Source of the DNA: Rhabdornis inornatus
Lineage: Eukaryota; Chordata; Aves; Passeriformes; Rhabdornithidae
NCBI GenBank assembly: GCA_013397075.1
Contig: VWZS01002405.1
Location: 758,089-822,088 of the forward strand
DNA: 64,000 nt
Reading direction: 5' to 3'
Positions within the stretch are counted from its first letter, which is position 1. Every line of letters starts with the position of its first letter. The position numbers and the translations under genes are program-made. The notes beneath the pieces are model-generated. The model was not told the DNA's origin, searched no databases, and saw only the letters and a program-made list of their open reading frames with translations. Below are positions 14,701 to 26,815 of this stretch, piece by piece.

Positions 14701-17700
14701 GTCGTTTTCTTCTTTCCTATTGATTTTTCTCTTCACTGAACATGCAGTAGGAATTTGAGTTTAATGGAGTGTGGATTTTCATTTTTGCATAATAAATTTC
14801 AAACAGGGCTTCATTATCCCATGCAAATAGCATTATCTGCAAAAGTAGCCTATTAAACATCTGAGGGACTTTATCCCAAAGGTGATGTTGTACTTCATTA
14901 CTGGGCAATAATATCTTTTGCATCTCTATTCAGAAAGCATGCCTCAAATCACAGCTGGCAATCGCTAAACAAATTTAACAGATCTTTGCCCATAATCAGG
15001 AAACCAGCCCAGAAACGCAGAATTAGGATTTGCTAATTCCTATTTAAACTGACACTATGGTTTGCTGTCTTCTGTTTATGCAAACATGCGAATTTATTTT
15101 TGCCCATGTGGGACTGAGATGGAAGTTTTACAGTTGTAGGTTAATATATTCAGATATAATATTGCAGGCCAGGATTCAATCAGTCTAATGTTCATAAGCA
15201 AAGCAGCAATGCACTCAAAAAGAAAAATAGAACAATTTAATTCTTCTAGATGAGCTATTAGTTTTTATGTCATTATATTACCATTATCACGAGCACTGGC
15301 TGACATGCACAGTACAGGCGAGTGAATCATACAGTGCCAGACACTGGAAATGGTTTTAGAAATAAAGTGGTGGCTGTAGCTAAAGCTAATGGGCAGGGAT
15401 GGGACTTTCCCGTCCCCTCACCTAGTCCCCCTCCCCATTAGGGCAGATGATGAAGTCCCTTTCTACTCTCTGAATCTCACCTTGCCACCTATTCATACGG
15501 CCCAGCTAGGTACTAGTGAGAGCTTAAGGACAGTCAGAAAATACTGTGAGCCATGTTCCTAAATGAAGAGAAATTCAGAAGGTTAAGGGTGTCAGCCAGT
15601 CTCAAAAAAAGCCATAGAGAAAAGAAGGTGCAGTTCCATGTTCTACTCCAAATACTTACACATATGCACTATACACGCAAGACTATGAAATCCCTGGAGT
15701 CCGCACCAAATGGATTTGGGGAGTTTTGAGCCTCCCAAAAGGGTGGGTTTCTCACTCTTTAAGGTAGAGAGTTCACTCCTGTCTTTCCAGACAGCCTAGG
15801 CACTAAAATGAAAGGCTAACCCAAGGCCAGGCAGTGCCTTGAGCCACATTTCCCCTTGGAAAGTTTCAGCAGTGACACTGACCTATGCTCCTGCTCATGG
15901 GTCTGAACACTCAGTAAACTTAACACAGAAAAAACTTGTTAGGATAACAAGCATAACTTGCCTCAGGGGCAACAGGAGGCATCTACAGTGGGGAAATGAC
16001 AAACCATTATCCTGATTCATAGAATATATGGTGCGACTGAAGTTACAGAGTTAGACTGTAGATAAATGGTGGAAAACTTACTTCCACTAAACTTCATTTC
16101 AGATGACTTTTGGCAATGTCCTTGCTCTTCCTTCCTCTAACTCCTAGTGACAGGCAATGAAGCGCAGCGAGAACTGTGTGGTCACTTAGCAGTTTGCCAG
16201 GATGATTTTTCCCTGGCATTGGCTGTCAGCCTGCGCACCTGCTCCCAGCCACACTGTCCCTCCTCATTACCTAAATCTGTCATTTGGCCCCAACTGCCAC
16301 GAGTGAGATCATCTTGTTATCAGCTAAGGCAACAGCTCTGGCAAACCTGCATCATCACCAGCAAAATAACTGCATCACAGTCCTCATACTTAGTGGCAAC
16401 ATGATGACCTTTGCAGATAATTGTCATAAGAACTCCGTGGTTAAAAGTAAGTAGAATGGTAACTTAGGAAGTGATGAGTCTAACATGGTAAGCATTAAAA
16501 TTACATACATCAAGTACCTAATCTGCATTAAGCAAGACACAGCTTTGCAGAGGCAGTCTCCGGGATCTCAAAAATACGGTTTTTGTTCAAAACAAGCGAC
16601 AAGAAATTTTTTTTGCTATCTAGAAGCTTTTTGATATATGCTGCAATACTGATAGTCGGTAGTGCAGAGAAGAGAAACCCCATTCTCTTGTACTGGTGCA
16701 CACTTGGAATAACACTGCTTCCTGTTATAGTAACTTTATTTTGCTTCAGTAGAAAGCAGAATCTAGAAGAATGAATAATAATGGAATCATGTTAGGGCAG
16801 TAGTATTTTTAGCAACTTATGGTTCATTTCACTACATTTCTGGCAACTGTTTACAAAACAAATTGTAACATGGAGATTCAAGATTTGGCATTAGCAAACA
16901 GGTTCTATGCAAGTTCCTACCTACCTGGAGGACTGCCCAAGTAACAGCGCATAAAAGGCTTTCCCCTTTCCCTCTTTTTCAAGAGCCCATGCCTTGCAAG
17001 TTACCTGCTAACTGCAAAGCATCTAACTTGAAACAGCTTTGTGGGGAATCTCCATTTGATCCTGTGCAGGACAGTTTCTCACTGACCAAAGCAGAGAGCA
17101 AGCACCTCAGTGAATCTCTTCCAGACACCACACCTACATTGACTTTCCATCCCTCCTAGATACTGCCATGGATCCAGAGCTGCACACTGCTTGGAGCTAG
17201 GAGAACATCCTGGAAAATTGTTGCCATACACTTGCCCCTTCCTTACACAAGTTCACATATTGCTCCTGGCCATTGCCAGAGACAAAACACTGGGCTCGAC
17301 AAATATTTAATGCAATCCAGAACTGCTGGTCTTATGCAACTCTTCTGACATAAGCACCCAGATAGGGAGGTTTTGTAGTGCTGATATTAAGGCTGCAAAC
17401 CACCCCAGTCTGTGGAGTTATCTACTCAGAAAATAACTCATTTCAACCTCCAGCAAGTCTTCATTACCCACACAACATGCCTCTGGTGAACCTTGGGAAG
17501 AGACTTCAGGAAGAGAACATGTTCATTAAGGGAAAACATGGCTGTCACTCAGCTCCAAAATGAAACCTCAAGTGAGTTTTTCCATTTTCTTTCCTCCAAC
17601 ACAATGAATATCCTGCCAGTTCTTTCCCTTAAAATAACAATAAAACAAGTTTATATTTAATGACTGACAAAGAGATGGCGGCAAATGTCAGCTGTAGCAC

Positions 17701-18410
17701 AGGAATAAAGCTATAAATGGGATATATGCCTGGAAGAACTGAAGACAGGAGAGTGAGGACAGAACCCAGGCAATTCTTTTATGTGTACAAGTAATTTGCT
17801 TGCATTTCTAACTCTCTCCTGCAACTTTTTTTCAGCACTGTTGCTTTATGAGCCATGGTCTCCATCTGAATTCACATGCACCTGCTTCACAGTTTGCCTC
17901 TAGGTAAGGGATGCACTTTATACTGAGGTTCTTGCACGATAATCTTACTCCTTCTAATCTGGATTCCAGTTTTAACTAATTTTATATGATGGCCTCATGT
18001 GGAGATAAAAGCTGTATGAAATGAGGGCCATTATTTTCATCAGTTTTTCAGGCTTCTCAAATATTGGAGCAGTTGGTTCATAAGGACATGATAAATGCTA
18101 TGTCACTATTTTTTATTTGCTATAATCAGTCAGCATCTGAAACAAAACCAAATATACCTTAGATTGCTCTTCTTTTTTTGGTTTGATTTTTTTGTTGTTT
18201 TTTGTTTTTGTTTTTTAAGAAATAACCAGCACAATACTAAGCCACAATTAAGAGCAAGGTTAGGTACAACACTGGCATTAATAGGGCCTCCTTGAGCTGA
18301 GGAAGGCTAACTAAAGGATGCATAAAGAGGATTTTTTCAAGGCACACACATCACTAAAGGAAATACTCCCACTTCATAGTGCAGGCAGGCAAAAGCCAGA
18401 CTTTTTATTT

Positions 18411-20277
18411 AAGTTCAAAATAACAAATATTCACCTACAATCACAGTATACTGCTTAGTTTATCGCTTCTGCTTTGAATTCTGTGCTTTCATTTCACGTG
18501 TCTACATTTCTCATTTGTGTATATGCTGCAAAAGTAACTTTGTATATCATTTAACATCTGTGCATATCCTTTAGAGCTTAAATTACAAGGAAATGAAAAG
18601 AAATTTTGAATTTTAAGGTACTGAAAACAATCAATAAAGTTCCACTGAAAAAAAATTGTATAAATGTTTCTTATAGTACAGTACTCTAATTTTATGTCAG
18701 TGTCATTTTAATGCCATAGTTTTCAAATATTGACTGTATAAAGAGGAGACTAGGGGAAAAATTATCTAAAATGCCATTCATAAGTCTGTTAGACTCTGGT
18801 GATTTATGATATATGTACAGTATATAAATATATTTATGTATATATGTACATATATATTGGTTAACATTCATTATAAATAAAACTGTGTTAACCTAAGCAG
18901 TACAAAAATAGCCACTTTCCTGGGAACATGCAAACACAATATGCTCTCACCTAATCTATAAAACACAAAACAACCAAAACCTTTAGCTCTGATTTTCTAT
19001 AAATATAAATTTCAGTTGAAGACTTTCAGCTGATTTAACCATAAAGTAAGTTTTCCAGTAAAGATATAAAAATTTGTTTGATGCTAGCTATAATTAAGCT
19101 CAAACACAGTATATTTTGGGTTATTTACTTTCAAGTATTTTTCCCACGTGCGCTAAATCTAGACACACTGTATTGTTTTTCTTTTATAGTAAATTATTAT
19201 TCAGCTCTAAACACTAAAAGCCAAATTACAGGCAATCTGGCATGCGTGCACTGCAGGTAAAAGGCTCTCCTCTACACTGTTCCTATGTGGGAGGCTGTCC
19301 TAATATGGCTATTTGTGCTCCAGATCTTTTGTTCATTGCAAAGCATTATCAAGATTTCCCTATCATAAGATTCTTAAGGCCAGAAGAGAAAGTACTACAA
19401 CCACTTGAATCTCGTCTCATGCTCACTGAAATTCACTCTGAGGTCCCTGCATTCAGCACAGTGACTGGTAGCTGGACTAAAACACCTCTCCTACTTCAGC
19501 CAAAGAGGTTCCAGCTTCAGAAGTTGAGCGAGATCTTGACTTTTTAGTGACTTTTCCCAAGGGGAAAAAAATTCGGTTCCATCCGAACCAAATGTGACGT
19601 TTTTCCTTTTTTCTTGCCATATGAAAAACTGAAAAATCATTTTGCCCTGAAACATTCCCTTCTCCTCCAAAGTGCTCCAAGTACCAGTTAGAAAAGCAGA
19701 AGAAGAAATAGGAGCTATGGTCAAAGGTGATGCTGTGTCTGTTCCTCCATGTACCCATCAGCTCAGCAGAGCATGCACTGGGCTGGACTGTGGGAGGAAC
19801 AGCACCAAGTCCTTCTACTGAACAGATTCCAACCATTAGGAGAATTCCATAAGCACATGACTGTGCCAGTCATGTGTGGCATAGGCTGACTCATTTTCAT
19901 TCCATACCATGCAGCTAAATACCCACTCCTGCCCATTTTGGAAGACTGAAATGCATCTGTCTTCCTTCCTAGCATCTCACCTCATCTAGAACTTTGAATT
20001 GCTTTTGCTACCTCTCAGAAAAGTATTTCATACAAAAAGCAAATAGTATGGAAGACTCAAGGCACACTCTCTTCAGGACAACATTTTTCTGGTGATTAAA
20101 GGACCTTTTAAGGAAGTAGGTAATTTAGATGTAAATGGCATGGGCAAAGGAGGGACTGCCGTTTTGGTTTTGCCTTCCTATAATTATTTTTTGCACCTGC
20201 AAGTTACTGGGTAATAGAGGGATGACCTAGATATTCCCCCCTCCACCAGATCTAGAGATATTGCTCTGAAAATGTTT
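18411..20277. other. Sequence just beyond the KCNK1 3' end
   Basis: AT-rich DNA with TATA/TGTA simple sequence at 18.8 kb. It could be distal 3' UTR if the far poly(A) candidate at 18409-18404 is used; otherwise it is intergenic. No independent gene seen. Confidence 0.5.
18807..18860. repeat. AT-rich TATA/TGTA low-complexity tract
   Basis: Alternating tatatgtacagtatataaat and atatttatgtatatatgtac stretches with imperfect palindromes. It lies downstream of KCNK1. Simple-sequence DNA, no gene. Confidence 0.8.
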
Positions 20278-20719
20278 TCCAGATTAAGATGCTACCTTTA
20301 ATCGGATTAAAACTGTGACTATCAAAAGTGCACATCCCAAAACCTGCTGTTAAACAGTTGCAAGATGGGACGTGCAACTCAATGAGTCGGATGTCAGTGA
20401 AGGCCTAGTCTTTTAAAGATGTTCAACGAAGTTACTTGTGCAAGCCTTTCTCTCTGGCATCTCTGAATGTGGTACACCTAAATCCTTATCCCTCAACCAA
20501 AATGGCCTTATGTTCCCAGCCATATTTTACATTTATTCCCTTTTCCCAGGGTGGCTCCCACATTTTTCCCGAAAGTCTTTTCTATGTCAGAAGTGATGAA
20601 TCCTTGTTAAAGTAGCACAGTCTTCCAGCTTTTATATTTTGAGAAAAAAATATGAGGCTTTCTATTTCTTATGGTAAGTAGCATAAATGCACCAAAACAC
20701 TGGTATGTATACCCGTGTA
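20278..20719 (-). other. KCNK1: Probable KCNK1 3' UTR with candidate poly(A) signals
   Basis: Sequence immediately downstream of the KCNK1 stop on the minus strand, with no repeat recognised. Two candidate poly(A) hexamers can be read on the minus strand: AATAAA at 20537-20532, about 190 nt after the stop, and ATTAAA at 20302-20297, about 420 nt after. A further AATAAA at 18409-18404 would imply a 2.3-kb UTR. The end chosen here follows the ATTAAA; the true cleavage site cannot be decided from sequence alone. Confidence 0.4.
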
Positions 20720-20979
20720 TTAATTGTTTAGAGAGCTGTCATTGGAAGTTGGGGACTGGGAATTCACAAAAGGCTCATTTGCCTTCTGATCGTCCTTCAT
20801 GGAGGCTGCTTGGTCTGAGATGGAAGAGAAGGAAAGCTGGTCATGTTCCATTATATGCACTTGGTCCTCCTCCTTGTCCTTCTTCACATAAAACAACTTC
20901 CTAAACTTTTTGAGCTCATGGAGTTCACAGAAAGTCTCAAGAACCACCAACATTGCGATAAGGCCCATCAACAGATAAC
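20720..20979 (-). CDS. KCNK1: KCNK1 (TWIK-1) exon 3: M4 and cytosolic C-terminus
   Basis: Encodes the last two bases of C251 through residue 336 and a TAA stop at 20722-20720. The M4 helix (YLLMGLIAMLVVLETF, 252-267) carries cuff residue L261. K274, the lysine proposed (and debated) as a SUMO site in mammals, follows in HELKKFRK. The cytosolic tail is acidic and polar (KKDKEEDQVH...) and ends SSLNN. The mammalian di-isoleucine endocytosis motif at 293-294 reads Ile-Met here (codons ATA ATG), a difference from the human protein. The acceptor is excellent: a long T-rich tract followed by gcattcag/GTTATCTG. Total length predicted from all exons is 336 residues, the same as in mammals. As the last coding exon it is followed by 3' UTR towards lower coordinates. 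Confidence 0.97.
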
Positions 20980-23893
20980 CTGAATGCAAACAAAAAAAAA
21001 AAAAAGAAAATTAATTATTAGCAAACCAGGTAGGGCTGGACCAATTTTAAGCCTGTGACTTTTCTCACCCCTGTCATCTCTGACTAGTATGTTAATTTTC
21101 TTTATGGCATGATTTCAGAGCTTTGAACTGTGATATCCTTGTCTTTTTCCTTTTTAATTCTACACCCGCAAGACTCCATGTAAACAGAAAAACAATACCA
21201 GTGGTTCAATCCTGTTACAACTGCGTAAGAAAAACAATGTGTAAAGGTATTAAAAAAAACAGAATACTAAAATTTACCACATGCACACTCCCCTACTTAT
21301 TTATGACTTTCATGATTAAGTGCTGTTCAAAAGATTTTGATCAAAAGATGGAAAACAAACTTTTACCACAGCATACCTATATATTGCAAGCAGGAGTAAA
21401 AATATGGGAGTTAAATTACGGTCATTGGTTATTTGTATCAGTTTAGCAGGATAAATCTCTTACTATTTCATGAAAACTTTGGAATTATTTTCCTCTAAAA
21501 TTATTAGACATACAACACCCTGAAATACCTGGAAAAACAAAGCAACTAGAAACATGGACAAACCTAATAAAACCAAAATGAAAAATTACTGTAAAATTAC
21601 TCCTGGAATTTGAAAAACCTGACACAGTTACTCCACCTTTTGGGGATATTTGCAATGTTTTACTAAGGTACACAGATTAGCCAAAACCTGGTAGCGCTAT
21701 CAAAAATAAATCACAAATGACTTTAGCCGTGTACTGTCTGACTTATTTTTAGAGGTAATAGTCAGGTCTCATAGTCTGAGACTTTTGGAAATGGAGATCT
21801 CTATGACCAGCAGCACACTGTGCTCTTTTTTTTTACCCTCTCCAAACTTACACGTGTATAGTTTAAAGGAAGGTGTTAAAATGAATATTTATTAATCTCA
21901 GTGTTTCATTAGATCCCTACTTCCGATCATTACAATTCAATGAGGAGCATGACTACTTAGTTATTTTATCATTTCAATGAAGTAAATCAAGCAGATGCTG
22001 AGTGTGTAACTATCAGCAGAATGCACTTGTCCAAGGGCTGAACATTAAGTGTGCTGAAAAATCTACACAGATTAATTATTATAATTTCCATATGGTCACT
22101 GTTCTGTTACCTAAAGGCATAAATATTTCACCTGTAGTTACAGATTATTCACTGGCAGGAACACTCTCCTTTTCTTTCCAGGAGTACCATTAATCCATTA
22201 ATCATTTTTTTAAGACTGAATACTCATCTAAATCAGCACTACAGCTGTAATTTATTAAATGTTTTCAAACTTTATATCATAACATCAAATGGGAGCTATA
22301 CATTAACACAAGGAAAAACTGACAAAGCTATATCAATTGAAAAGCATCTATAAATCTGCACAGAGAATTCGTAATTATCTTTGAAACTCAGTCCAGTTGA
22401 TTGCCACACTGATTTAGAAAGGGATTTGCATTCTTCTAAAAATTCTTGAAAAGTCTGTAGTACTCACTAAACATTTTCTCATGTAGAAGTCCAAAATATC
22501 TTATAGAAAATTTAGGTTCAGGAGAAAACATTTTATTTTGTTCCTTGAATTGTTCACATGAAAGGAAAAATAATAATTTAAAATTTATAGCCTTAAAACC
22601 TATTGAAATTAGATATTCTAAGGTCATAACTTTGCCTAAAAGCTACTTTTTCCTTTTAATATTTCCTGCAATTTATTTCCTAACTGTTCTACAGCTTGAA
22701 AAAGCTTTAATCTGAGCCATAATGTTTTCTTCAGATTCTTAGTTTTCGGAACAGCAAGTCTGTAACAAGGCCTTTGCCATGTGTGACTTTCCATTCACTT
22801 CACCACTTAGCACCCCAAATCAACACTGCAGATCAGCAGGTTAATAATTAAAAGCTACCATTCATAAGACAAACATGACAGGGAGAGGAGGAAATCTGCA
22901 ATGGCAACAGGCCTAGCAGGATAATAAAACAAAGTGTTCTGTTGGATAGTTCAAGGCCCTGCTTCGAGAAATGAAAAAACCTCTCCGGTAAAACAGAAAA
23001 CCAAGTTAACAGACTCTTTGCCTACATTAGGATTGCTGGATCACACACAGAGGCAGTCAAATGCAGACCAGCCTAAGAAATGGACCTGACAGGAAAGGTT
23101 TGCTTTGGCTGTTCTGATCTTTTAACTGATGTCTCTGATGACCCAAAGACTGCTGAGGATAGAACTGTATGAGAAACTGCCATGTTTCAAAACACTGTTG
23201 CTGGAAATATTGCCCTCAGCATCCATTTACTCAGAATACCAATACAAAGGTAATTTTCTTCTTAAAAAACTTCACTTTCTTAATAAATCTTCTAAATCAC
23301 TGATCACCATCATTTCTTCTGTGTCAAGTATAATGAAACAATTTAAATTTAGCATTCATGGTTTTGCTTTTCTAACTTCTCAGTCTACTTGTCTGTCTTT
23401 GACAGCTGGTATGTACCAGTGCTAGCTTCAGCTACCTTCTGTTACAATTGGAGTCAGAAACTTTGCTGTTCAACCCCATTTTCCACGGCTTCTTGGCTCA
23501 TCTCTGTCCACCTGTCGTCTAATTTTATGGGATGACCTTAGGTAACACAGATCAACTTGTCTCCGTGATGCACTGAAATGTTAGCCCAAGGTGCTCTTAA
23601 CCATTTTCATAACAGTTACATGAGGGTTCTTTTTCTACTATTAATAAGAAAGTAAATAGCGATGGTTAGAATAATGGAATTCTAGTTTAAGCTTTTTCTT
23701 TCTTAACTAAGAAAACTGACCTTACTTAACAGCTTCCTCTTTACAGAGCTATCTAAATTAATGCCGTGTTTGCTAGCTGACAAATGATCATTATTCACAG
23801 AATGGAGAGGAGAAGTCTGATTCTCAGTTTGATGTTGATTTTTTTTTTTTAATATAAAATGCCTTTTACTTAGCTGGTTAGTTTGACACTTAC
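20980..23893 (-). other. KCNK1: KCNK1 intron 2 (2.9 kb)
   Basis: The interval between the exon 2 donor (gtaagt, 23893-23888) and the exon 3 acceptor (AG at 20981-20980). It is AT-rich. No conserved ORF or recognisable transposable element was seen. A run of T/A on the minus strand just upstream of the exon 3 acceptor is a strong polypyrimidine tract. The many short ORFs here lack any recognisable protein motif. Confidence 0.9.
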
Positions 23894-24289
23894 ATGTAAT
23901 TCCAATTTTATATAATTCTCGGAATTTTTGATTGTAGCCTTCTCCTGGCACATAGTCTCCGAGGCCAATGGTGCTCAGGGAAATGAAACAAAAATAAAAA
24001 GATTCCAAAAAATTCCAGTCATCTTCCAGGACAGAGAATATTGCTGCTGGGATTAAGAAGAAGCAGGAGACAGTGATAAACCCGAGGACCATGGCATGGA
24101 TGATTGCAACGACCTGCTTGGAGAAGCCCCAGCGGATGTGGAAGTACAGCACGGGCCGCCGCGTGACGTACACGACGATGCGCTGCACCACGGCCGTCAG
24201 GAACAGCAGCGTGAACGGGATCCCAATGACCGAGTAGATGATGCAGAAGGCCTTTCCCCCATCAGATAAAGGCACTGTGTGTCCATAAC
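23894..24289 (-). CDS. KCNK1: KCNK1 (TWIK-1) exon 2: first filter end, M2, M3, second pore
   Basis: Completes codon G119 and runs to the first base of C251. It begins with Y120-G121 of the first selectivity filter. The M2 helix at about 131-155 contains hydrophobic-cuff residue L146. Next come a cytosolic M2-M3 loop (VTRRPVLYFHIRW) and the M3 helix at about 176-205 (VVAIIHAMVLGFITVSCFFL). Then follow the second pore helix and the TWIK-type filter TIGLGDY at 225-231, with L228 where most K+ channels have Phe or Tyr. The start of M4 is reached in LYKIGITC. The acceptor is ctttgttgcag/GTTATGG and the donor is ACAT/gtaagt, so both splice sites are canonical. The frame matches exon 3 exactly. There is no frameshift or stop. 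Reading on into intron 2 stays open for about 60 codons, but this is intronic, since the splice donor is perfect. Confidence 0.98.
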
Positions 24290-25105
24290 CTGCAACAAAG
24301 CACAGCAGGCGTGGGCTGAGTTTAAGTTAGGAGCTCAGATGCCAGTCTGATATTGGCTATACTGAGAAGAATAAGCTGCACTATCAGTAATTCTGAATTC
24401 TGCTATTCTTGACAAATGCTGTTCAAAGGTCTGTTTTAAGCAGGCAAACAAAACTCAGTACTAGCCACGAGCAAGTAAACCCAAATATTTTTATGTTTCA
24501 AAATTGTGAACATCATTGTGTAAATGCTTATTTCAGAGAAGGAAGAAAGGCCTAGTCAGGAGTGGAAGCGTATGCCAGGAAATTTGTGTTTGATTCTGGG
24601 TTTTCCTGCTGAACTTTTTATTTAGTTTTACAAAGTGGTGTAACTTTTCTACCCACTCTGTAAACTGGAATAATACATACTTCAGAAAAGGGTTCCTACA
24701 TCTACAGTAGTAACACACTCTAACACCTTTTGTGAAATCAATTAAATTACATAGAAGTACTATAATTGACATTCCAAGCTATCTAATTCCATGCTTCCAA
24801 CAGATTATAATCCTTCAAAGGTATCTAAAAGTAGAACAAAGATTTTTCACATAAAAACTCCAAAGATATAGCCACTGTGGCTAGATTTTTGCCTCATCAT
24901 TTGCACGCCAGAAGGATGAATAGTAGGGCTGATCACAGCCAGCCATCCCAATGTCACAAACCTGTGCAATTGTACTTGTACCCAGTGCAAGTGGCTAAGC
25001 TGTCAAAGCATTCTGACAGACAGCATTTGGTTCTAAATGTAAGTCATCACCACAGAAAGGAACAGTAAATCCAGCATAAACCAGGAATGCTTTCTTCTGT
25101 CTGCC

Positions 25106-25212
25106 AAAAAAAAAAAAAAAGGAGTTTTTTTTTTTTTTTATAAAAAAAAAAAAAAAGGAGTTTTTTTTTTTTTTTATAAAAAAAAAAAAAAAGGAGTATT
25201 TTTTTTTTGTTT
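25106..25212. repeat. 36-bp-period A15-GGAG-T15 palindromic array
   Basis: Three tandem units start at 25106, 25142 and 25178. Each is 15 A, ggag, 15 T, then at; the third unit has a slightly altered T tract (tatttttttttt). Each unit can fold on itself as an A:T stem with a GGAG loop. Short lysine/phenylalanine-rich ORFs across it are artefacts of the repeats. Confidence 0.95.
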
Positions 25213-26270
25213 TCATTGCAGCTAGGAAAAGGAAATCTCTTGAAATTTAGTCTGGGCAGCCTTCACACTGATATCAAACCAAGCAAGTGCAGACAGGCCC
25301 TACCAATTCTGCAGCCCCAGATCAGCCAGCCCATTTGGGTTATATTACTGCTGTACAGCAAGGCATTTTATAGAGCTACTGCAACTAGCTATCTTGAGCA
25401 GTCCAGGCAGAATATGCAGTCAATTCAGGCTTATGTTGTTTCTGATTTCTGAACTGGACTCACTCTGCACCTCCCCAGTCTGCCCAGTGCTGCACTAGAC
25501 TGGCAGACATTCCATGAGGCTCCTGGGAACTCTCTGCCTGCTCTCCTGTGAAACTGGCTGTTCTGCAAGTCTCTTCAAGTTTTATATTAACAAAATAGAT
25601 TTCTTCACTACTTCAATGGATTTAATAACAGAATCATTGCTTTTTAAGTTTTCCAGAGGAGTAATTAAAAAATAACATTTCATTTTCTTAAGATGCATAA
25701 AGACACTTCCAGACAATGACAGGCAGGCAAAACATCTTATCACTACAATGTACAAAGTCTTGTAGAAGAAACACATGAGGTGTAATTTCTCTGTGTTAGC
25801 TAACCCAACAGGTAATTTCAGTTGTACTTGAATTTTAATATACTATGAATAATTTACCCATGCTCAGTCTTTTGACTGGTAAATTGTATTACTTAATGGC
25901 TTTTTTTCCTGCTCACCTTCTGTTTGCTTTATCTGTTTCGAGATAAGAGGATCAAAACTGCACAAAGCAGTTGAATCAGATTTATGAAATTGTAGAGAAG
26001 TGTTCTGTTCTGTGCCTAATAATGCTGGAAGTTTGACTGGCATTTCTGACTACCACCAAGCTGATGCTTTCTTGGCCCTGTCTATCAGAACTCTTGGATC
26101 TTGCATCCACCAGGGCATATCCCATCACTTAATGTTTGAAACTATGACTGAGCATGATTTTATCCACACTCATTTCCAAGTGACCCTTTACTGCCCGGTT
26201 GCCATGGGGCTCTTCCATCATCCTTACTGCCTTAATTAATGTTGTATCTTCAGTAAAATTAGTTGCTTCC

Positions 26271-26495
26271 GTCTTCCAGGTCATTTAGGAATAAGTTGAA
26301 CAGCACAAACCCAACACAGATCTACAAGGAATTCCACCTATAACAATCTCTAGGGGAATTAACAAACCATTCCTTCAAGAACTAACCATTTCTCCTACTC
26401 TGTTTGCTACCTTTACATATCTCACATCCATGCAAGTCCCAGTTAACTTAGTTTTCATGAAAATATTTTGTGAGACAAGTTTGCAACTGCAAGTC
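26271..26495 (-). mobile_element. Old CR1 LINE fragment with reverse-transcriptase relic
   Basis: Translated on the minus strand, about 26330-26275 gives a degraded reverse-transcriptase segment: GIP..SVLG, then after one frameshift VLFNLFLNDL. This matches the GVPQGSVLGP-VLFNIFINDL region of CR1-type LINEs. Adjacent plus-strand blocks (aaccattccttcaagaac, attttgtgagacaag) also resemble the CR1 reverse complement. Frameshifted and inactive. Confidence 0.75.
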
Positions 26496-26647
26496 TGGCA
26501 GAGAAGAAGAGTGTTGTAGGTATATCATAGGATAATTAAAACTGATCCATGTGACACAAACACAAAAAAAGGCAGCTGCACTGCTCCATCACATCAAGGT
26601 ATCCTCAGTAAAGCAGAACCATGGGTATGTTATTTAAGTAAGCAGCA

Positions 26648-26815
26648 GATCAGACCTCATTTGGAATAACCTACCTCATTCTGTATATCCATGCTTGAAG
26701 AATGCAAGCATATTGGAAGAAGAGCAGAAAAAGGTTACTGAAACCAGCATGGGAATAGAGACTTTGTAATGAGAGGAAGATAAAAGGGTTGACTTTCTTG
26801 GCACAATTGAATGGA
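26648..26815 (+). mobile_element. Ancient CR1-like fragment
   Basis: Weak but collinear similarity on the plus strand to CR1/sauropsid LINE 3' sequence: cagacctcatttggaata, then gcagaaaaaggttactgaaa, then atgagaggaagataaaag and ttgact. It lies in the opposite orientation to the reverse-transcriptase fragment 150 bp away, so it is a separate insertion or an inverted piece. Heavily diverged. Confidence 0.5.

Larger units (their letters stand above)
1..18400. other. Intergenic DNA downstream of KCNK1
   Basis: About 18 kb with no recognised coding exon, RNA gene or well-preserved transposon on either strand. The open frames are all short (under about 130 codons), overlap on opposite strands and show no family motif. 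An (AAAC)n tract and a small hairpin are listed separately. In mammals the next gene on this side of KCNK1 is SLC35F3; no CpG island or exon of it is visible here. Confidence 0.7.

Noticed and set aside
23703..23893. Open frame continuing from KCNK1 exon 2 into intron 2
   Set aside because: The exon 2 donor (gtaagt) is canonical and exon 3 joins in frame to give the full 336-residue protein. The read-through residues resemble no known tail.
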